Source: Flectobacillus longus (GTDB taxonomy: Bacteria; Bacteroidota; Bacteroidia; Cytophagales; Spirosomataceae). From it: a DNA stretch of 64,000 bases. This document shows, piece by piece, positions 43,124 through 52,865 of this stretch. The notes beneath the pieces are model-generated. The model worked only from the letters and a program-made list of their open reading frames with translations, ran no database searches and was not told the origin of the DNA. Position numbers and translations under genes: made by a program. Each line of letters begins with the position of its first letter. The first letter of the stretch is position 1. Location of the stretch: positions 156,125-220,124 of the forward strand of contig NZ_JASHIC010000009.1 in NCBI RefSeq assembly GCF_030056705.1. The letters are read 5' to 3'.

Positions 43124-45535
43124 ATGTACAAAATTTTTTCTGTTTGCTTTTTCATAGTTAACCTCTATGCAAACTGTTTTTCTCAAAATACAGGTCGAAC
43201 TGTTTTTAACTTTAACGATAACTGGAAGTTTGCACAGGCTGACTTAAAAGATGCCCAAAACACTTCTTTCGATGACCGAACGTGGAGAGTATTACAGCTA
43301 CCACACGATTGGAGTATTGAAGGTCCTTTTGGGGCTAATCATCTAACGACCAACCAAGGAGGAGCATTACCCACGGGTATCGGTTGGTATCGCAAAACTT
43401 TTAATCTTCCATCGGCTACCAAAGACAAAAAAGTATATATAGAATTTGATGGCATTTACAGAAATAGCCAAGTATGGATTAATGGACATTATTTAGGTAA
43501 AAGACCTTTTGGCTATAATGCTTTTCGATATGAGTTAACGCCCTTTTTATTGACGAAGAATAATATCATTGCTGTAAAAGTAGATAATAGCGAACAGCCT
43601 AATACTCGTTGGTATTCAGGATCAGGCATTTATCGAAATGTTAGATTGGTCATCACTGGGACGGTGGCGATAGATTATCATGGTGTTTTTGTGAGTACGC
43701 CCAAGGTGACAGAAAACTTGGCAGAAGTAAAAGTACAGACGACGCTTCGTAATACAACAAATCAACAATCTGATTTGGCTATTCGTCAGAGTATTGTTGA
43801 TAGTACTGGAAAAATACTGATTTCGAAACAAGAGAGCATTTCTCTATTAAAAGATTCATTACAAAATTTTACTCAAAATCTGACCTTACAGCAACCACAA
43901 CTTTGGACGCTTGATAGACCTTATCTATACCAAGTAAAAACAGAAATTCTTCAAAAAAACCAAGTTATTGATACACAGCTTAGTCCCTTGGGAATACGAA
44001 CTTTTAAGTTTGATCCAGCTACAGGATTTTACTTAAATGGAGTTCCTACCAAAATACTGGGCGTTTGCCAGCATCATGATTTGGGTGCTTTGGGTGCGGC
44101 TGTCAATGTGCGTGCAATGGAGCGACAACTTGAAATCCTAAAAGCGATGGGATGTAATGGCATTCGTATGTCTCATAATCCTCCAGCGTCTGAACTTTTA
44201 GATTTATGCGATAGAATGGGCTTTATTGTTATGGATGAGGCTTTTGACATGTGGAAAAAGAAGAAATCTAAAAAAGATTACGGACAATATTTTGAAGAAT
44301 GGCACGCTCGTGATTTGGAAGCCATGGTTAAACGCGACCGCAATCACCCTTCGATTTTTGTATGGAGTATTGGCAACGAAATTAGAGAACAGTTTGATAG
44401 CACTGGCAGAACTTACGCAAAGGAATTAACAGGAATTGTTAAAAAATTTGATACCACCAGACCCATTACTTCAGCGCTTACCGAAAATGAACCAGATAAA
44501 AACCATATTTTCCAATCAGGAGCTTTGGATGTTCTTGGTTTTAATTATAAACATGAAGCCTATACGGAATTTCCGAAACGCTTTCCGAACCACAGCATCA
44601 TCGCTACCGAAACGGCATCGGCATTAGAGACCAGAGGACAATACGATACACCAAAAGCCGCAGTTCAACTTTGGCCAAAAGATAGTAAAAGTCCATTGGT
44701 AGAAGGTAATGCCGATTGGACAGCCCCAGCCTATGACTTTGCGGCTGCCTATTGGGGCACGACTCACGAGGAGTCTTGGAAGGCAGTAAAAAATGCGCCT
44801 CACGTAGCAGGTTTATATGTGTGGACAGGATTTGACTATCTCGGCGAACCACATCCTTATAGCTACCCTGCCCGAAGTTCATACTTCGGTATTATCGATT
44901 TGGCTGGTTTTCCGAAGGACGTGTATTATATGTACCAAAGCGAGTGGACGCAAAAGCCTGTGCTTCATCTTTTGCCTCATTGGAATTGGAAGGCTGGACA
45001 AACTGTAGAAGTATGGGCGTATTACAACCAAGCAGATGAGGTTGAGTTATTTGTGAATAATAAATCTCAAGGAATCCTCAAAAAAGGCAAAGATGAGTTT
45101 CATGTTTCATGGAAAGTACCTTTTGAAGAGGGCATACTGAAAATTATTTCTAGAAAAGCGGGTAAGGAAGTTCTTAGTAAAGAAGTATTTACAGCAGGAA
45201 AAGCACAAAAAATTCGTTTGATAGCTGACCGAAAAGCTATTTCAGCAGATGGTTTGGACTTATCTTTTGTAACCGTAGAAATCACTGATGAAAAAGGAAA
45301 TATCGTACCAGATGCCAATCATTTAGTACAATTTTCTGTAGAAGGAAAAGGCAATTTGGTCGGCGTAGACAATGGTTATCAAGCAAGTCTTGAGTCGTTC
45401 AAAGCTCTTTATCGCAGTGCGTACCATGGTAAATGTTTGGCTATACTTCAAGCTACTAAGGAAGTAGGCAAAATCAAATTGAAAGCCAGTGCAGAAGGTT
45501 TGGAGTCTTCTGAAATTGAGATTGTTACCAAATAA
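43124..45535 (+). CDS. GH2 beta-galactosidase / beta-glucuronidase-type enzyme
   Basis: I start at the ATG at 43124 (MYKIFSVCFFIVNLYANCFS); the longer frame from 43115 opens with TTG. The ~803-residue enzyme has a signal peptide, the GH2 sugar-binding domain (GWYRKTFNLP, GHYLGKRPFGYNAF), an immunoglobulin-like domain and the TIM barrel. The acid/base is Glu419 in IGNE and the nucleophile Glu496 in ATETAS. After the barrel come a DUF4982-like beta domain (VEVWAYYNQADEVELFVNN) and a big-domain-like C-terminus. Substrate between beta-galactoside and beta-glucuronide is undecided. It begins the plus-strand arm of the pectin cluster, with GH106 96 bp downstream. Confidence 0.92.
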   Translation: MYKIFSVCFFIVNLYANCFSQNTGRTVFNFNDNWKFAQADLKDAQNTSFDDRTWRVLQLPHDWSIEGPFGANHLTTNQGGALPTGIGWYRKTFNLPSATKDKKVYIEFDGIYRNSQVWINGHYLGKRPFGYNAFRYELTPFLLTKNNIIAVKVDNSEQPNTRWYSGSGIYRNVRLVITGTVAIDYHGVFVSTPKVTENLAEVKVQTTLRNTTNQQSDLAIRQSIVDSTGKILISKQESISLLKDSLQNFTQNLTLQQPQLWTLDRPYLYQVKTEILQKNQVIDTQLSPLGIRTFKFDPATGFYLNGVPTKILGVCQHHDLGALGAAVNVRAMERQLEILKAMGCNGIRMSHNPPASELLDLCDRMGFIVMDEAFDMWKKKKSKKDYGQYFEEWHARDLEAMVKRDRNHPSIFVWSIGNEIREQFDSTGRTYAKELTGIVKKFDTTRPITSALTENEPDKNHIFQSGALDVLGFNYKHEAYTEFPKRFPNHSIIATETASALETRGQYDTPKAAVQLWPKDSKSPLVEGNADWTAPAYDFAAAYWGTTHEESWKAVKNAPHVAGLYVWTGFDYLGEPHPYSYPARSSYFGIIDLAGFPKDVYYMYQSEWTQKPVLHLLPHWNWKAGQTVEVWAYYNQADEVELFVNNKSQGILKKGKDEFHVSWKVPFEEGILKIISRKAGKEVLSKEVFTAGKAQKIRLIADRKAISADGLDLSFVTVEITDEKGNIVPDANHLVQFSVEGKGNLVGVDNGYQASLESFKALYRSAYHGKCLAILQATKEVGKIKLKASAEGLESSEIEIVTK

Positions 45536-45630
45536 AATGCTTTAGGCAATAAGCCGTAGGCATTAGGCTTAAAGTGGGTAAAACGAATTCAATTTTGCCC
45601 ACTAACTTTTAGAATATCATCAAAAAATAT

Positions 45631-48600
45631 ATGTTTAAAAGGCTTACTCTGATAGTATTAGGTTTTGTTTTTTTCAAAACTACGGCACAAAGCTCTTATC
45701 AAGTCATTCCTTCACAAAATGCCAAACCATGGGTATTTTGGTATTGGATGCAAGGTGGCGTTTCGAAAGCTGGTATAACTGCCGATCTTGAAGCGATGAA
45801 GGAGGTTGGTATTGGCGGAGCCTATCTCATGCCCATCAAAGGTCCTGCGAATCCACCTGTATATACACCTGCAGTACAACAGCTCACGCCTGAGTGGTGG
45901 GAAATGGTTCGTTTTTCGATGTCCGAAGCCAAGCGATTAGGCTTGCAAATGGGTATGCACGTTAGCGATGGATTTGCTTTGGCAGGTGGTCCTTGGATTC
46001 GTCCTGAGCAATCTATGCAAAAAGTGGTATCTGCCTCTGTGCATGTATCAGGGGGAAAAACGATTCAACAAAAATTGCCATTACCTCCTACTAAGGAAAA
46101 CTATTATGAAGATATTGCTGTGTTGGCATATCCTCGTTGGGCAGAAGATACACTTTCTACATTATCTGTTAAGCCCTCAATAACAAGTAGTTTGCCCAAT
46201 ATTTCTGGACAGCAATTAATTAAAGTTGGCAATAAAGAGAGTTTTAAAACGGATACAAAAGCGTGGTTTCAATATGCCTTTGACAAGCCTTTCACTTGTC
46301 GCTCTATCTATATTCGAACAGGTAGTAATACTTATCAGGCACATCGTCTGACGGTAGAGGTAAGCAATGATGGTATCAATTTTAGAAAAGTTACCCAACT
46401 AGAGCCCCCTCGACATGGATGGCAAGATACCGACTCGGATGTAACACATGCGATACCCACTACCACAGCAAAGTATTTTCGTTTTGTTTATGATAAAAAT
46501 GGCTCAGAACCTGGCGCAGAAGACTTGGATGCTGCCAAATGGAAACCTTCTTTGAAACTGTTGGAACTTCAACTTTTTGCCAAACCTCAAGTTCATCAAT
46601 ACGAAAGTAAAACAGGTGAAATTTGGAGAATGAGTAAACAAAGTTCCTCTGAACAGTTGGCTGATAATCTGTGTATTCCGAGTAATAAGATTATTGATAT
46701 CAGTCGCTTTGTTGATAAGGATGGAAATCTCATGTGGAAGGCACCCAAAGGTCTTTGGACGATTGTAAGAATTGGACATACTTCTACGGGACATACCAAT
46801 GCAACTGCTGGGGCGGGAAAGGGACTTGAATGTGATAAATTTAGTGAAGAAGCTGTAAAAATTCAGTTTGATAACTGGTTTGGAGAAGCTCAAAAACAAA
46901 TTGGACCAGTGTTGAGCAAGGAGGTTTTACGATATTTCCACGTAGATAGTTGGGAATGCGGGAGTCAAAATTGGTCAAAGAATTTTGCTCAAGAATTCTC
47001 AAAGCGTCGAGGCTATTCTTTAATGCCTTATTTGTTGGTTTATACTGGAACTCCCGTGCAAAGTCGTCGTGTATCCGAACAAGTTTTATTTGACATTCGT
47101 CAAACGATTGTGGATTTGGTTTTGGAAAAATTTTATGGCACTTTACGCAAAATTACTGCCGAAAAAGGCTTGATTTTCACCGCAGAAAGTATTGCACCAA
47201 CCATGATGAGCGACGGACTGGCACATTACAAGTTGGTAGATATTCCTATGGGTGAATTTTGGCTTAATAGTCCCACTCACGATAAGCCCAACGATATGTT
47301 GGATGCTATTTCAGCAGCTCATATTTACGGAAAAAACATCATTCAGGCAGAGGGTTTTACGACAGTTCGTATGGCTTGGAATGAACACCCTGCCATGTTG
47401 AAAACGCTACAGGATAGAAATTATGCGCTAGGAATCAACAAATTAGTGTATCATGTCTTTTCTCATAATCCATGGATTGACAAACAGCCAGGGATGACTT
47501 TAGATGGTGTTGGCTTGTATTTTCAACGAAATCAAACATGGTGGAAGCCAGCAAAAGCTTGGGTAGATTATGCCACTCGTTGTCAGGAATTATTGCAACA
47601 AGGTAAACCCGTAGCAGATATAGCCGTATTTACTGGTGATGATTTACCAAGACGCTCGGTATTACCAGATAGATTAGTGGGTACTTTGACTGGCTTATTT
47701 GGTTCGGAAAAAGTCGCTCAAGAACAAAAACGTCTTGCCAATGAAGGTCAACCTATGCGTCAGATGCCTGCGGGAGTGGGTAATTCTGCTAATATGGCCG
47801 ATGCCGATCAGTGGGTCAATCCATTGCGAGGGTATGCTTACGATTCATTTAGTCCTGATGCTTTAAAAAGCGCCAAAGTAATCAATGGAAAAGTGAGTTT
47901 CTCTGATGGGAATTGCTATGCTTTATTGGTATTGCCAAGAGCGTTAAAATTGAGTCCAAATACGAATGCTACTTCAGAGGCAACTTTACAAAAAATATTG
48001 CAACTGATTCACGCAGGTGCAAATGTAGTAATCAGCGAAAGACCCGCAGTGAGTTTGAGTAAAAGTAATTCTCCCAATTTACCTTCATTAATCGAACAGA
48101 TTTGGGGAGGCAACTTTCAAGAAACTAATGGTTTTCAGGTAAAAAATTTAGGAAAAGGGAAAATCATTCTTTCGCCCATAATTCCAGAAGATTTGCAAGG
48201 ATTAGGTATCAAACGAGATGTAGAAGTAGTGGAATCTTCAGGAAAATATGCGACAGATATTGCTTGGACACATCGCAAAGAGGTTGATAAAGAAATCTAT
48301 TTCATTGCCAATCAGCACAATACAGCACGAACGCTGACTTATCACTTGCGTATGGAAATGCCATTTGTTCAAAGCTATAATCCTGTGACAGATACTTGGA
48401 ATACCTTAGAAGCAAAAAGGCAAAATGAAATTAGCACCTTGACTATTACGTTACCTGCCAATGGTTCTGTTTTTATGATTGGTAGCAAAAAATTACTGAC
48501 AACAACAAAAACTGTTGGAGATCTACAAAAAATACAAAGTCTTGAAGGTTCTTGGCAGGTAAATTTTGAAAAAGAAAAAGGAGGTCCTAGTACGACTCAG

Positions 48601-49008
48601 CTATTTAATACGTTGACAGATTGGAGTGTAAGTAGCGATTCACTTATTAAATACTACTCAGGTACAGCCACTTATACCAAAAGCTTTGACTGGAATGAAA
48701 ACAATTCCACCGCCTATTGGTTAGATTTAGGTGAGGTGACCAACATTGCTTCTGTAAAACTCAACGGAAAAAATTGTGGAGTCGCATGGACAGCACCATT
48801 TAGAGTTGATATATCGAAGGCATTGGTGAAGGGGAAAAATACTGTCGAAATTGAGGTAAGTAATACGTGGCATAACCGACTGATTGGCGATAATCGTTTA
48901 CCACAAAATCAGCGTGTAACTTTTACCACGGCGCCATTCAGATTAGAGGGTAGACCTTTAGAAAAAGCTGGACTTCTAGGTCCTGTTGTTATTCTTTCAG
49001 AAAAGTAA
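45631..49008 (+). CDS. GH106 alpha-L-rhamnosidase
   Basis: An 1125-residue secreted enzyme with a signal peptide ending TAQ. Recognisable from the opening of the GH106 domain: WVFWYWMQGGVSKAGITADL, GIGGAYLMPIKGP, and LGLQMGMHVSDGFALAGGPW. Inside the barrel are HVDSWECGSQNW and GLIFTAESIAPTMM, where catalytic Glu residues are expected. QAEGFTTVRMAWNEHPAM and the C-terminal galactose-binding-like sandwich (LNGKNCGVAWTAPFRVDI) match full-length members. GH106 enzymes release L-rhamnose from rhamnogalacturonan, including RG-II. It is in the same orientation as the GH2 gene, 95 bp behind it; the short gap holds an AGTGGG...CCCACT hairpin. Confidence 0.95.
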   Translation: MFKRLTLIVLGFVFFKTTAQSSYQVIPSQNAKPWVFWYWMQGGVSKAGITADLEAMKEVGIGGAYLMPIKGPANPPVYTPAVQQLTPEWWEMVRFSMSEAKRLGLQMGMHVSDGFALAGGPWIRPEQSMQKVVSASVHVSGGKTIQQKLPLPPTKENYYEDIAVLAYPRWAEDTLSTLSVKPSITSSLPNISGQQLIKVGNKESFKTDTKAWFQYAFDKPFTCRSIYIRTGSNTYQAHRLTVEVSNDGINFRKVTQLEPPRHGWQDTDSDVTHAIPTTTAKYFRFVYDKNGSEPGAEDLDAAKWKPSLKLLELQLFAKPQVHQYESKTGEIWRMSKQSSSEQLADNLCIPSNKIIDISRFVDKDGNLMWKAPKGLWTIVRIGHTSTGHTNATAGAGKGLECDKFSEEAVKIQFDNWFGEAQKQIGPVLSKEVLRYFHVDSWECGSQNWSKNFAQEFSKRRGYSLMPYLLVYTGTPVQSRRVSEQVLFDIRQTIVDLVLEKFYGTLRKITAEKGLIFTAESIAPTMMSDGLAHYKLVDIPMGEFWLNSPTHDKPNDMLDAISAAHIYGKNIIQAEGFTTVRMAWNEHPAMLKTLQDRNYALGINKLVYHVFSHNPWIDKQPGMTLDGVGLYFQRNQTWWKPAKAWVDYATRCQELLQQGKPVADIAVFTGDDLPRRSVLPDRLVGTLTGLFGSEKVAQEQKRLANEGQPMRQMPAGVGNSANMADADQWVNPLRGYAYDSFSPDALKSAKVINGKVSFSDGNCYALLVLPRALKLSPNTNATSEATLQKILQLIHAGANVVISERPAVSLSKSNSPNLPSLIEQIWGGNFQETNGFQVKNLGKGKIILSPIIPEDLQGLGIKRDVEVVESSGKYATDIAWTHRKEVDKEIYFIANQHNTARTLTYHLRMEMPFVQSYNPVTDTWNTLEAKRQNEISTLTITLPANGSVFMIGSKKLLTTTKTVGDLQKIQSLEGSWQVNFEKEKGGPSTTQLFNTLTDWSVSSDSLIKYYSGTATYTKSFDWNENNSTAYWLDLGEVTNIASVKLNGKNCGVAWTAPFRVDISKALVKGKNTVEIEVSNTWHNRLIGDNRLPQNQRVTFTTAPFRLEGRPLEKAGLLGPVVILSEK

Positions 49009-49060
49009 AAGAGATTCAAATAGACAAAAAATTCATTAAATTAATTTGGGGATAGTTAGA

Positions 49061-49087
49061 TTTAGGCGTTGCATTGCAACGCCTAAA
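49061..49087. terminator. Bidirectional hairpin terminator
   Basis: TTTAGGCGTTGCA (49061-49073) and TGCAACGCCTAAA (49075-49087) are exact complements around a minimal loop, with A/T-rich tails on both sides. It lies between the converging GH106 and alpha/beta-hydrolase genes. Confidence 0.8.
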
Positions 49088-49097
49088 ATTTTGCTAT

Positions 49098-49730
49098 CTA
49101 GTTGATTGGGAAATACTTTTCCAACCATATTTTAGCTAGTTCAACATCATTGTATGTCAAATTATGGCTAGTTGGCAAAGCATGATGTTCCACTTCAAAC
49201 CCTTGTTCTTTTAAGATTTCCAGATAAGTAGTGGTATCCTTGGGCGGAACAGTTGGGTCGTTTTTCCCATTCGAGAAAAATACTGGGACTTGCTGTGCTT
49301 TTTCACTTAACTCAGGTGCTTGAAAAGGCAACATGGGTCTAAACAAGATAGCCCCAGCCAAGAAGTTTGGATATTTTAGGAGTGTTGCTCCTGCAATATT
49401 GGCACCATTTGAATAGCCTACAGCGATAATCTTGGCATTTTCTAAATGGTTTTCTTGCAAGACTTTTTCTATAAACACCTTCATTTCGTCAGTACGAAAA
49501 GCCAAATCTTTTTCATCAAAAACTCCCATTCTGATTCTTCTGAAAAAACGAGGCATACCTCCCTCATTCACATTTCCTCTTAAACTTAATAAATGAAAAT
49601 CTTTGGTTATATCCTTTGCCAAAGGTATTAAATCTTGTTCGTCGCCACCCGTTCCGTGCAAGAGGACAAGCACGGGAGCATTAGGTTTTTTTGACAACTC
49701 AAGAATATATTTTAAGGGTTGAAAGTCCAT
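49098..49730 (-). CDS. Alpha/beta-hydrolase carboxylesterase (MhqD-like)
   Basis: A 210-residue cytoplasmic esterase with no signal peptide. HGTGGDEQDL forms the oxyanion region, Ser107 sits in GYSNG, the acid lies in NGKNDPTVP and the His in SHNLTYND. The closest named group is the phospholipase/carboxylesterase family that includes MhqD. It lies 80 bp downstream of a ring-cleaving dioxygenase of MhqO type on the same strand, reproducing the pairing known from quinone and hydroquinone resistance in Firmicutes. It likely hydrolyses a product of ring cleavage or a thiol adduct. Confidence 0.85.
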   Translation of the reverse strand: MDFQPLKYILELSKKPNAPVLVLLHGTGGDEQDLIPLAKDITKDFHLLSLRGNVNEGGMPRFFRRIRMGVFDEKDLAFRTDEMKVFIEKVLQENHLENAKIIAVGYSNGANIAGATLLKYPNFLAGAILFRPMLPFQAPELSEKAQQVPVFFSNGKNDPTVPPKDTTTYLEILKEQGFEVEHHALPTSHNLTYNDVELAKIWLEKYFPIN

Positions 49731-49810
49731 GATAAATCGTGTTTAAATGTTAGAATAAACTATGGGCTTTTCTGCAAAACCCTTTGCTCAAAAGCCCATA
49801 GTCCAAATCC

Positions 49811-50746
49811 TTATGCTAATACTGGCAATGCTTTTTCGATACGTTCACGTTGAGCTTCATATCTTGAAGGCAACATCAAATGCTGTCCTAATTCTGATTC
49901 ATCCTCATCGATGTCAAAACCTGGGTTATCAGTTGCTATTTCGAATAAAACACCTCCTGGTTCTCTGAAATACAAAGAGTGGAAATATTGGCGATCTATT
50001 TGCTCGGTGATATTCAAGCCTAAGGCTACAATTTTCTCACGCATTTTCATTAAATCGGTATCGTTACTTACTCTAAAAGCTACGTGGTGAATGATACCGC
50101 CAGCCACTATGCCTCTCGATTCGTTTGGTAATTCAACCAAGTCAACTTTAGAAGTCAAGCCATCTTTTGTCATGGTATAACGGGTACGATTACCTTCTTT
50201 TTTCTCAAATTCATAACCAAAAACATCTGTCAAAATAGAAGCGGTTGGTGCTATGTTGTTGAGAGTAAGCGTTACAGCATAAATGCTATTAAGCGCATAT
50301 TCAGGTTTTACGCTATACACTTCTGGCAAAGTATCCTGAGGAATATCTGTTTCAATCAATTCTATTTTCAAACCATCTGGGTCAAGAAAAGCAATATATC
50401 TTTCACCAAATTTCACAGTAGGTTTGCTGTAAAAGATATTGTTGTCGTCCAATCTTTTTACCCAAAAATCTAAACTTCCTTTTGGTACAGAATAGCTTAC
50501 TTCTGTCGCCATACCTGCTCCTTTAAGACCTCTTTTTACTCGATCACCCCAAGGGAAAAATGTCAATACTGAGCCTAAATCTGCGTTGGCATTGGCAAAG
50601 TAAAAATGATAAGTATGAGGGTCATCGAAGTTGACAGTCTTTTTGATAAGACGTAATCCTAATACTTCTGTATAAAAATGTAGATTGCGTTTTGCATCAC
50701 CTGCGATAGCTGTTACATGGTGCATGCCTTTGATGTATGATTCCAT
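49811..50746 (-). CDS. VOC ring-cleaving dioxygenase (MhqO-like)
   Basis: A 311-residue protein with two vicinal-oxygen-chelate halves. The first begins GMHHVTAIAGDAKRNLHFYT, the second around EYALNSIYAVTLTL. Metal ligands are expected in GMHH, in IIHHVAFRV and in VLFEIATD. KKTVNFDDPHTYHFYFAN is typical of the MhqO/glyoxalase-like dioxygenases that act on hydroquinone or catechol derivatives. With the esterase next door it forms a probable electrophile-detoxification operon, unrelated in function to the surrounding pectin genes. The Crp-family regulator upstream on the same strand could control it. Confidence 0.9.
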   Translation of the reverse strand: MESYIKGMHHVTAIAGDAKRNLHFYTEVLGLRLIKKTVNFDDPHTYHFYFANANADLGSVLTFFPWGDRVKRGLKGAGMATEVSYSVPKGSLDFWVKRLDDNNIFYSKPTVKFGERYIAFLDPDGLKIELIETDIPQDTLPEVYSVKPEYALNSIYAVTLTLNNIAPTASILTDVFGYEFEKKEGNRTRYTMTKDGLTSKVDLVELPNESRGIVAGGIIHHVAFRVSNDTDLMKMREKIVALGLNITEQIDRQYFHSLYFREPGGVLFEIATDNPGFDIDEDESELGQHLMLPSRYEAQRERIEKALPVLA

Positions 50747-51028
50747 AATGAATAAGTCGTTTAGTAATTGTTGTTGTTTGATGAGTCAAAATTACTAGCT
50801 TATTCAGGGCTGTGCATTGATGTATGATAAGTAATGAAGGAAGAGGGGAATCTTAAGAGTTTTGAGTTTGGAGTGATGAGTTTGGAGTTGTCCTTTGTCC
50901 TTGCCTAAAATAGGTTGCCCTCAAAATTTAAGTTACAAAGGCAAAGTAAATATCTACTGAAAATTCTCGTAGACGATGAATTTGAATATGTTTTCACAAC
51001 AAAATTTTTATTATTATCAGTGATAAAA

Positions 51029-51137
51029 GCTCCGTAGGAGCGATAGTTTGGTAGAATAAATATGGAAATAAAATTTAGAGCGCCGTAGGTGCGAAAGAAT
51101 AACAATTATATTGAAATCTTTCGCACCTACGGCGCTC
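51029..51137. repeat. GCTCCGTAGGAGC and a 21-bp hairpin
   Basis: GCTCCGTAGGAGC (51029-51041) is a palindromic repeat of a type widespread in Bacteroidota. Next to it, a 21-bp arm containing GAGCGCCGTAGGTGCG (51078-51098) pairs perfectly with 51117-51137 across an 18-base loop. Both lie in the 460-bp gap 50747-51207, in which I see no gene. Confidence 0.8.
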
Positions 51138-51207
51138 TTTTTCGTGGCTATAGAATACCTATTACTAGTTCAATAATCCATTTTCAAATCTTCAAATTAC
51201 CAAATTT

Positions 51208-51792
51208 TCAAATTCCCTTAGTTGCCAATACTTTTCTAACTCGACTTAGAGATTCGGGTGTGATGCCTAAATAAGAGGCAATCATGGTTTGTGGAATACG
51301 GTGAACGAGGTTAGGGTACATTTTAATAAAGTCCAGATAGCGAGTTTCGGCTTGTGCTGCTAGTAATAGATTGATGCGCTTTTGCATAAATCTGATGGAA
51401 TTATGTAAAATTTTGGTTTGCCAAGGGGCAAACTCTGGAATCAAAATGGCCGCTTTATCATAGAATTTTCGAGAAATCTGTACCAAGTCTGTATCCTCTA
51501 AGGTTTCTACATAAAATAAGGAAGGTTCACAAAAGTAAAAGCTATTCTTATCGTTGACCCACCAATGTTCTGGCGCAAAAAATATTGCATGCTCTTTGCC
51601 TTGATGGTCGATGGTATAAGCACGAATCAAGCCATTACAGACAAAAAATGTAGAATCATCAATGGTATCTTGCTCGATGAGAATCGTATTTTTCTTAACG
51701 TGTTTGATAGTCAATTCTGAAGAAAGCTGGTCGAATTGTTCGTCGGTAATGGGAATATACTTTTGTAAGTATTCTTTAAATATATTTTTCAT
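51208..51792 (-). CDS. Crp/Fnr-family transcriptional regulator
   Basis: A 194-residue regulator. The N-terminal cyclic-nucleotide-binding-like beta barrel (about 10-120) includes IKHVKKNTILIEQDTIDDST and FFVCNGLIRAYTI. A helical dimerisation segment (about 125-160) leads to a C-terminal winged helix, RIPQTMIASYLGITPESLSR. The phosphate-binding Arg motif of true CRP is not evident, so cAMP binding is uncertain. Single-domain Crp-like regulators of this type are common in Bacteroidota stress and detoxification loci. The dioxygenase gene 460 bp downstream is the closest candidate target. Confidence 0.9.
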   Translation of the reverse strand: MKNIFKEYLQKYIPITDEQFDQLSSELTIKHVKKNTILIEQDTIDDSTFFVCNGLIRAYTIDHQGKEHAIFFAPEHWWVNDKNSFYFCEPSLFYVETLEDTDLVQISRKFYDKAAILIPEFAPWQTKILHNSIRFMQKRINLLLAAQAETRYLDFIKMYPNLVHRIPQTMIASYLGITPESLSRVRKVLATKGI

Positions 51793-51865
51793 AAAAGTTT
51801 TGGATCAATATGGCTTGAAGAGATAAGTTAAGTAATACACAAAAGTACATCTTAAAGATTTTTGA

Positions 51866-51892
51866 AATAAAAAAAGGCGGATAAATCCGCCT
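51866..51892 (-). terminator. Rho-independent terminator after the esterase genes
   Basis: AGGCGGAT (51875-51882) and ATCCGCCT (51885-51892) with a 2-base loop. On the minus strand the stem is followed by a T run. It ends the CE8-GH43-GH105-esterase operon. Confidence 0.85.
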
Positions 51893-51924
51893 AAAAACGC
51901 ATAAAAGAATTTTGTAGCTAAGAA

Positions 51925-52845
51925 TTACCGCACCAGAATTCCTATTTCAGAAAGCCATTTTTCACAAATCTCTGTCCATATTTCTGTCGAACCAGGGTTA
52001 TTTCTTAGTGCAATAGCGTGCGCTCCTTGTGGAAAAATATGTAATGCGCTACTTACTTTGTTTTCTAAAAGAGACTGATACAGCATCAAGCTATTATGTG
52101 CATCAACGGCGTTGTCATTAAAAGCACAAACGATAAAAGCAGGACAAGTTTTTGGCGTTACCTGATGCTGAATTGAGTATTGTTTTACTAATTCCTGCGA
52201 GGGATTTTCGCCTAAAAGGTTTTTTCTACTGCCTTTATGAGCATATTTATCCAAATCCACAACGGGTGAAACCAAAATCATAAAGTCGGGATGTGCTGAA
52301 AATTTGTCGAGCGAATCGCCAACTGAAGCAATATCTTTTGTACTTACTCCTGCCAAACTAGCCAAATGTCCTCCTGCCGACGAGCCCTGAATACCTACTT
52401 TATCGGGTTTGATTCCCCATTTGCTAGCGTTACTACGAATATATTTGAGGGCTCGCTGGGCATCTTGCAAAGGTCCAATCTCTCGGTTGATTAAATCGGG
52501 ACTATTAGGTAAGCGGTAATTGAGCACAAAAGCTGAAATACCCAAGGTATTAAACCATTTTGCCAACTGAAATCCTGAGATAACATAAGCCAAACGCTCA
52601 TATCCACCTCCGGGACAAATCACAACAGCAGCGCCTTTATTTTCTTGATTTGACGGAAAAAAAGCATACATCCCTGGAGTACCAACACGATATACCCGTT
52701 CATTAGCGATGCTGTCTTTGATACTTAAGCCTTTGGAATTGGGCATTTTACCTTTTTCCCATAAAGGAATAAACTCTTGAGCTAATAACGTTTGGCTTGA
52801 TGCCAAACAGAGAAATGAATACAGTAAAGCCTTTGAGATTTTCAT
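51925..52845 (-). CDS. Secreted alpha/beta-hydrolase, acetyl-esterase-like
   Basis: A 306-residue protein with a signal peptide ending LLAQ. It has the GDSL-independent esterase pattern: VICPGGGYERLAY oxyanion strand, nucleophile Ser156 in GSSAGGH, acid in AFNDNAVDAH and His in GAHAIAL. It resembles the BD-FAE and xylan acetyl-esterase groups common in plant-polysaccharide loci, so removal of acetyl or feruloyl groups from pectic side chains is likely. The gene starts 20 bp after the preceding esterase and ends at the strong terminator. Confidence 0.88.
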   Translation of the reverse strand: MKISKALLYSFLCLASSQTLLAQEFIPLWEKGKMPNSKGLSIKDSIANERVYRVGTPGMYAFFPSNQENKGAAVVICPGGGYERLAYVISGFQLAKWFNTLGISAFVLNYRLPNSPDLINREIGPLQDAQRALKYIRSNASKWGIKPDKVGIQGSSAGGHLASLAGVSTKDIASVGDSLDKFSAHPDFMILVSPVVDLDKYAHKGSRKNLLGENPSQELVKQYSIQHQVTPKTCPAFIVCAFNDNAVDAHNSLMLYQSLLENKVSSALHIFPQGAHAIALRNNPGSTEIWTEICEKWLSEIGILVR

Positions 52846-52865
52846 CAGAATAAAAATTAGAAATG

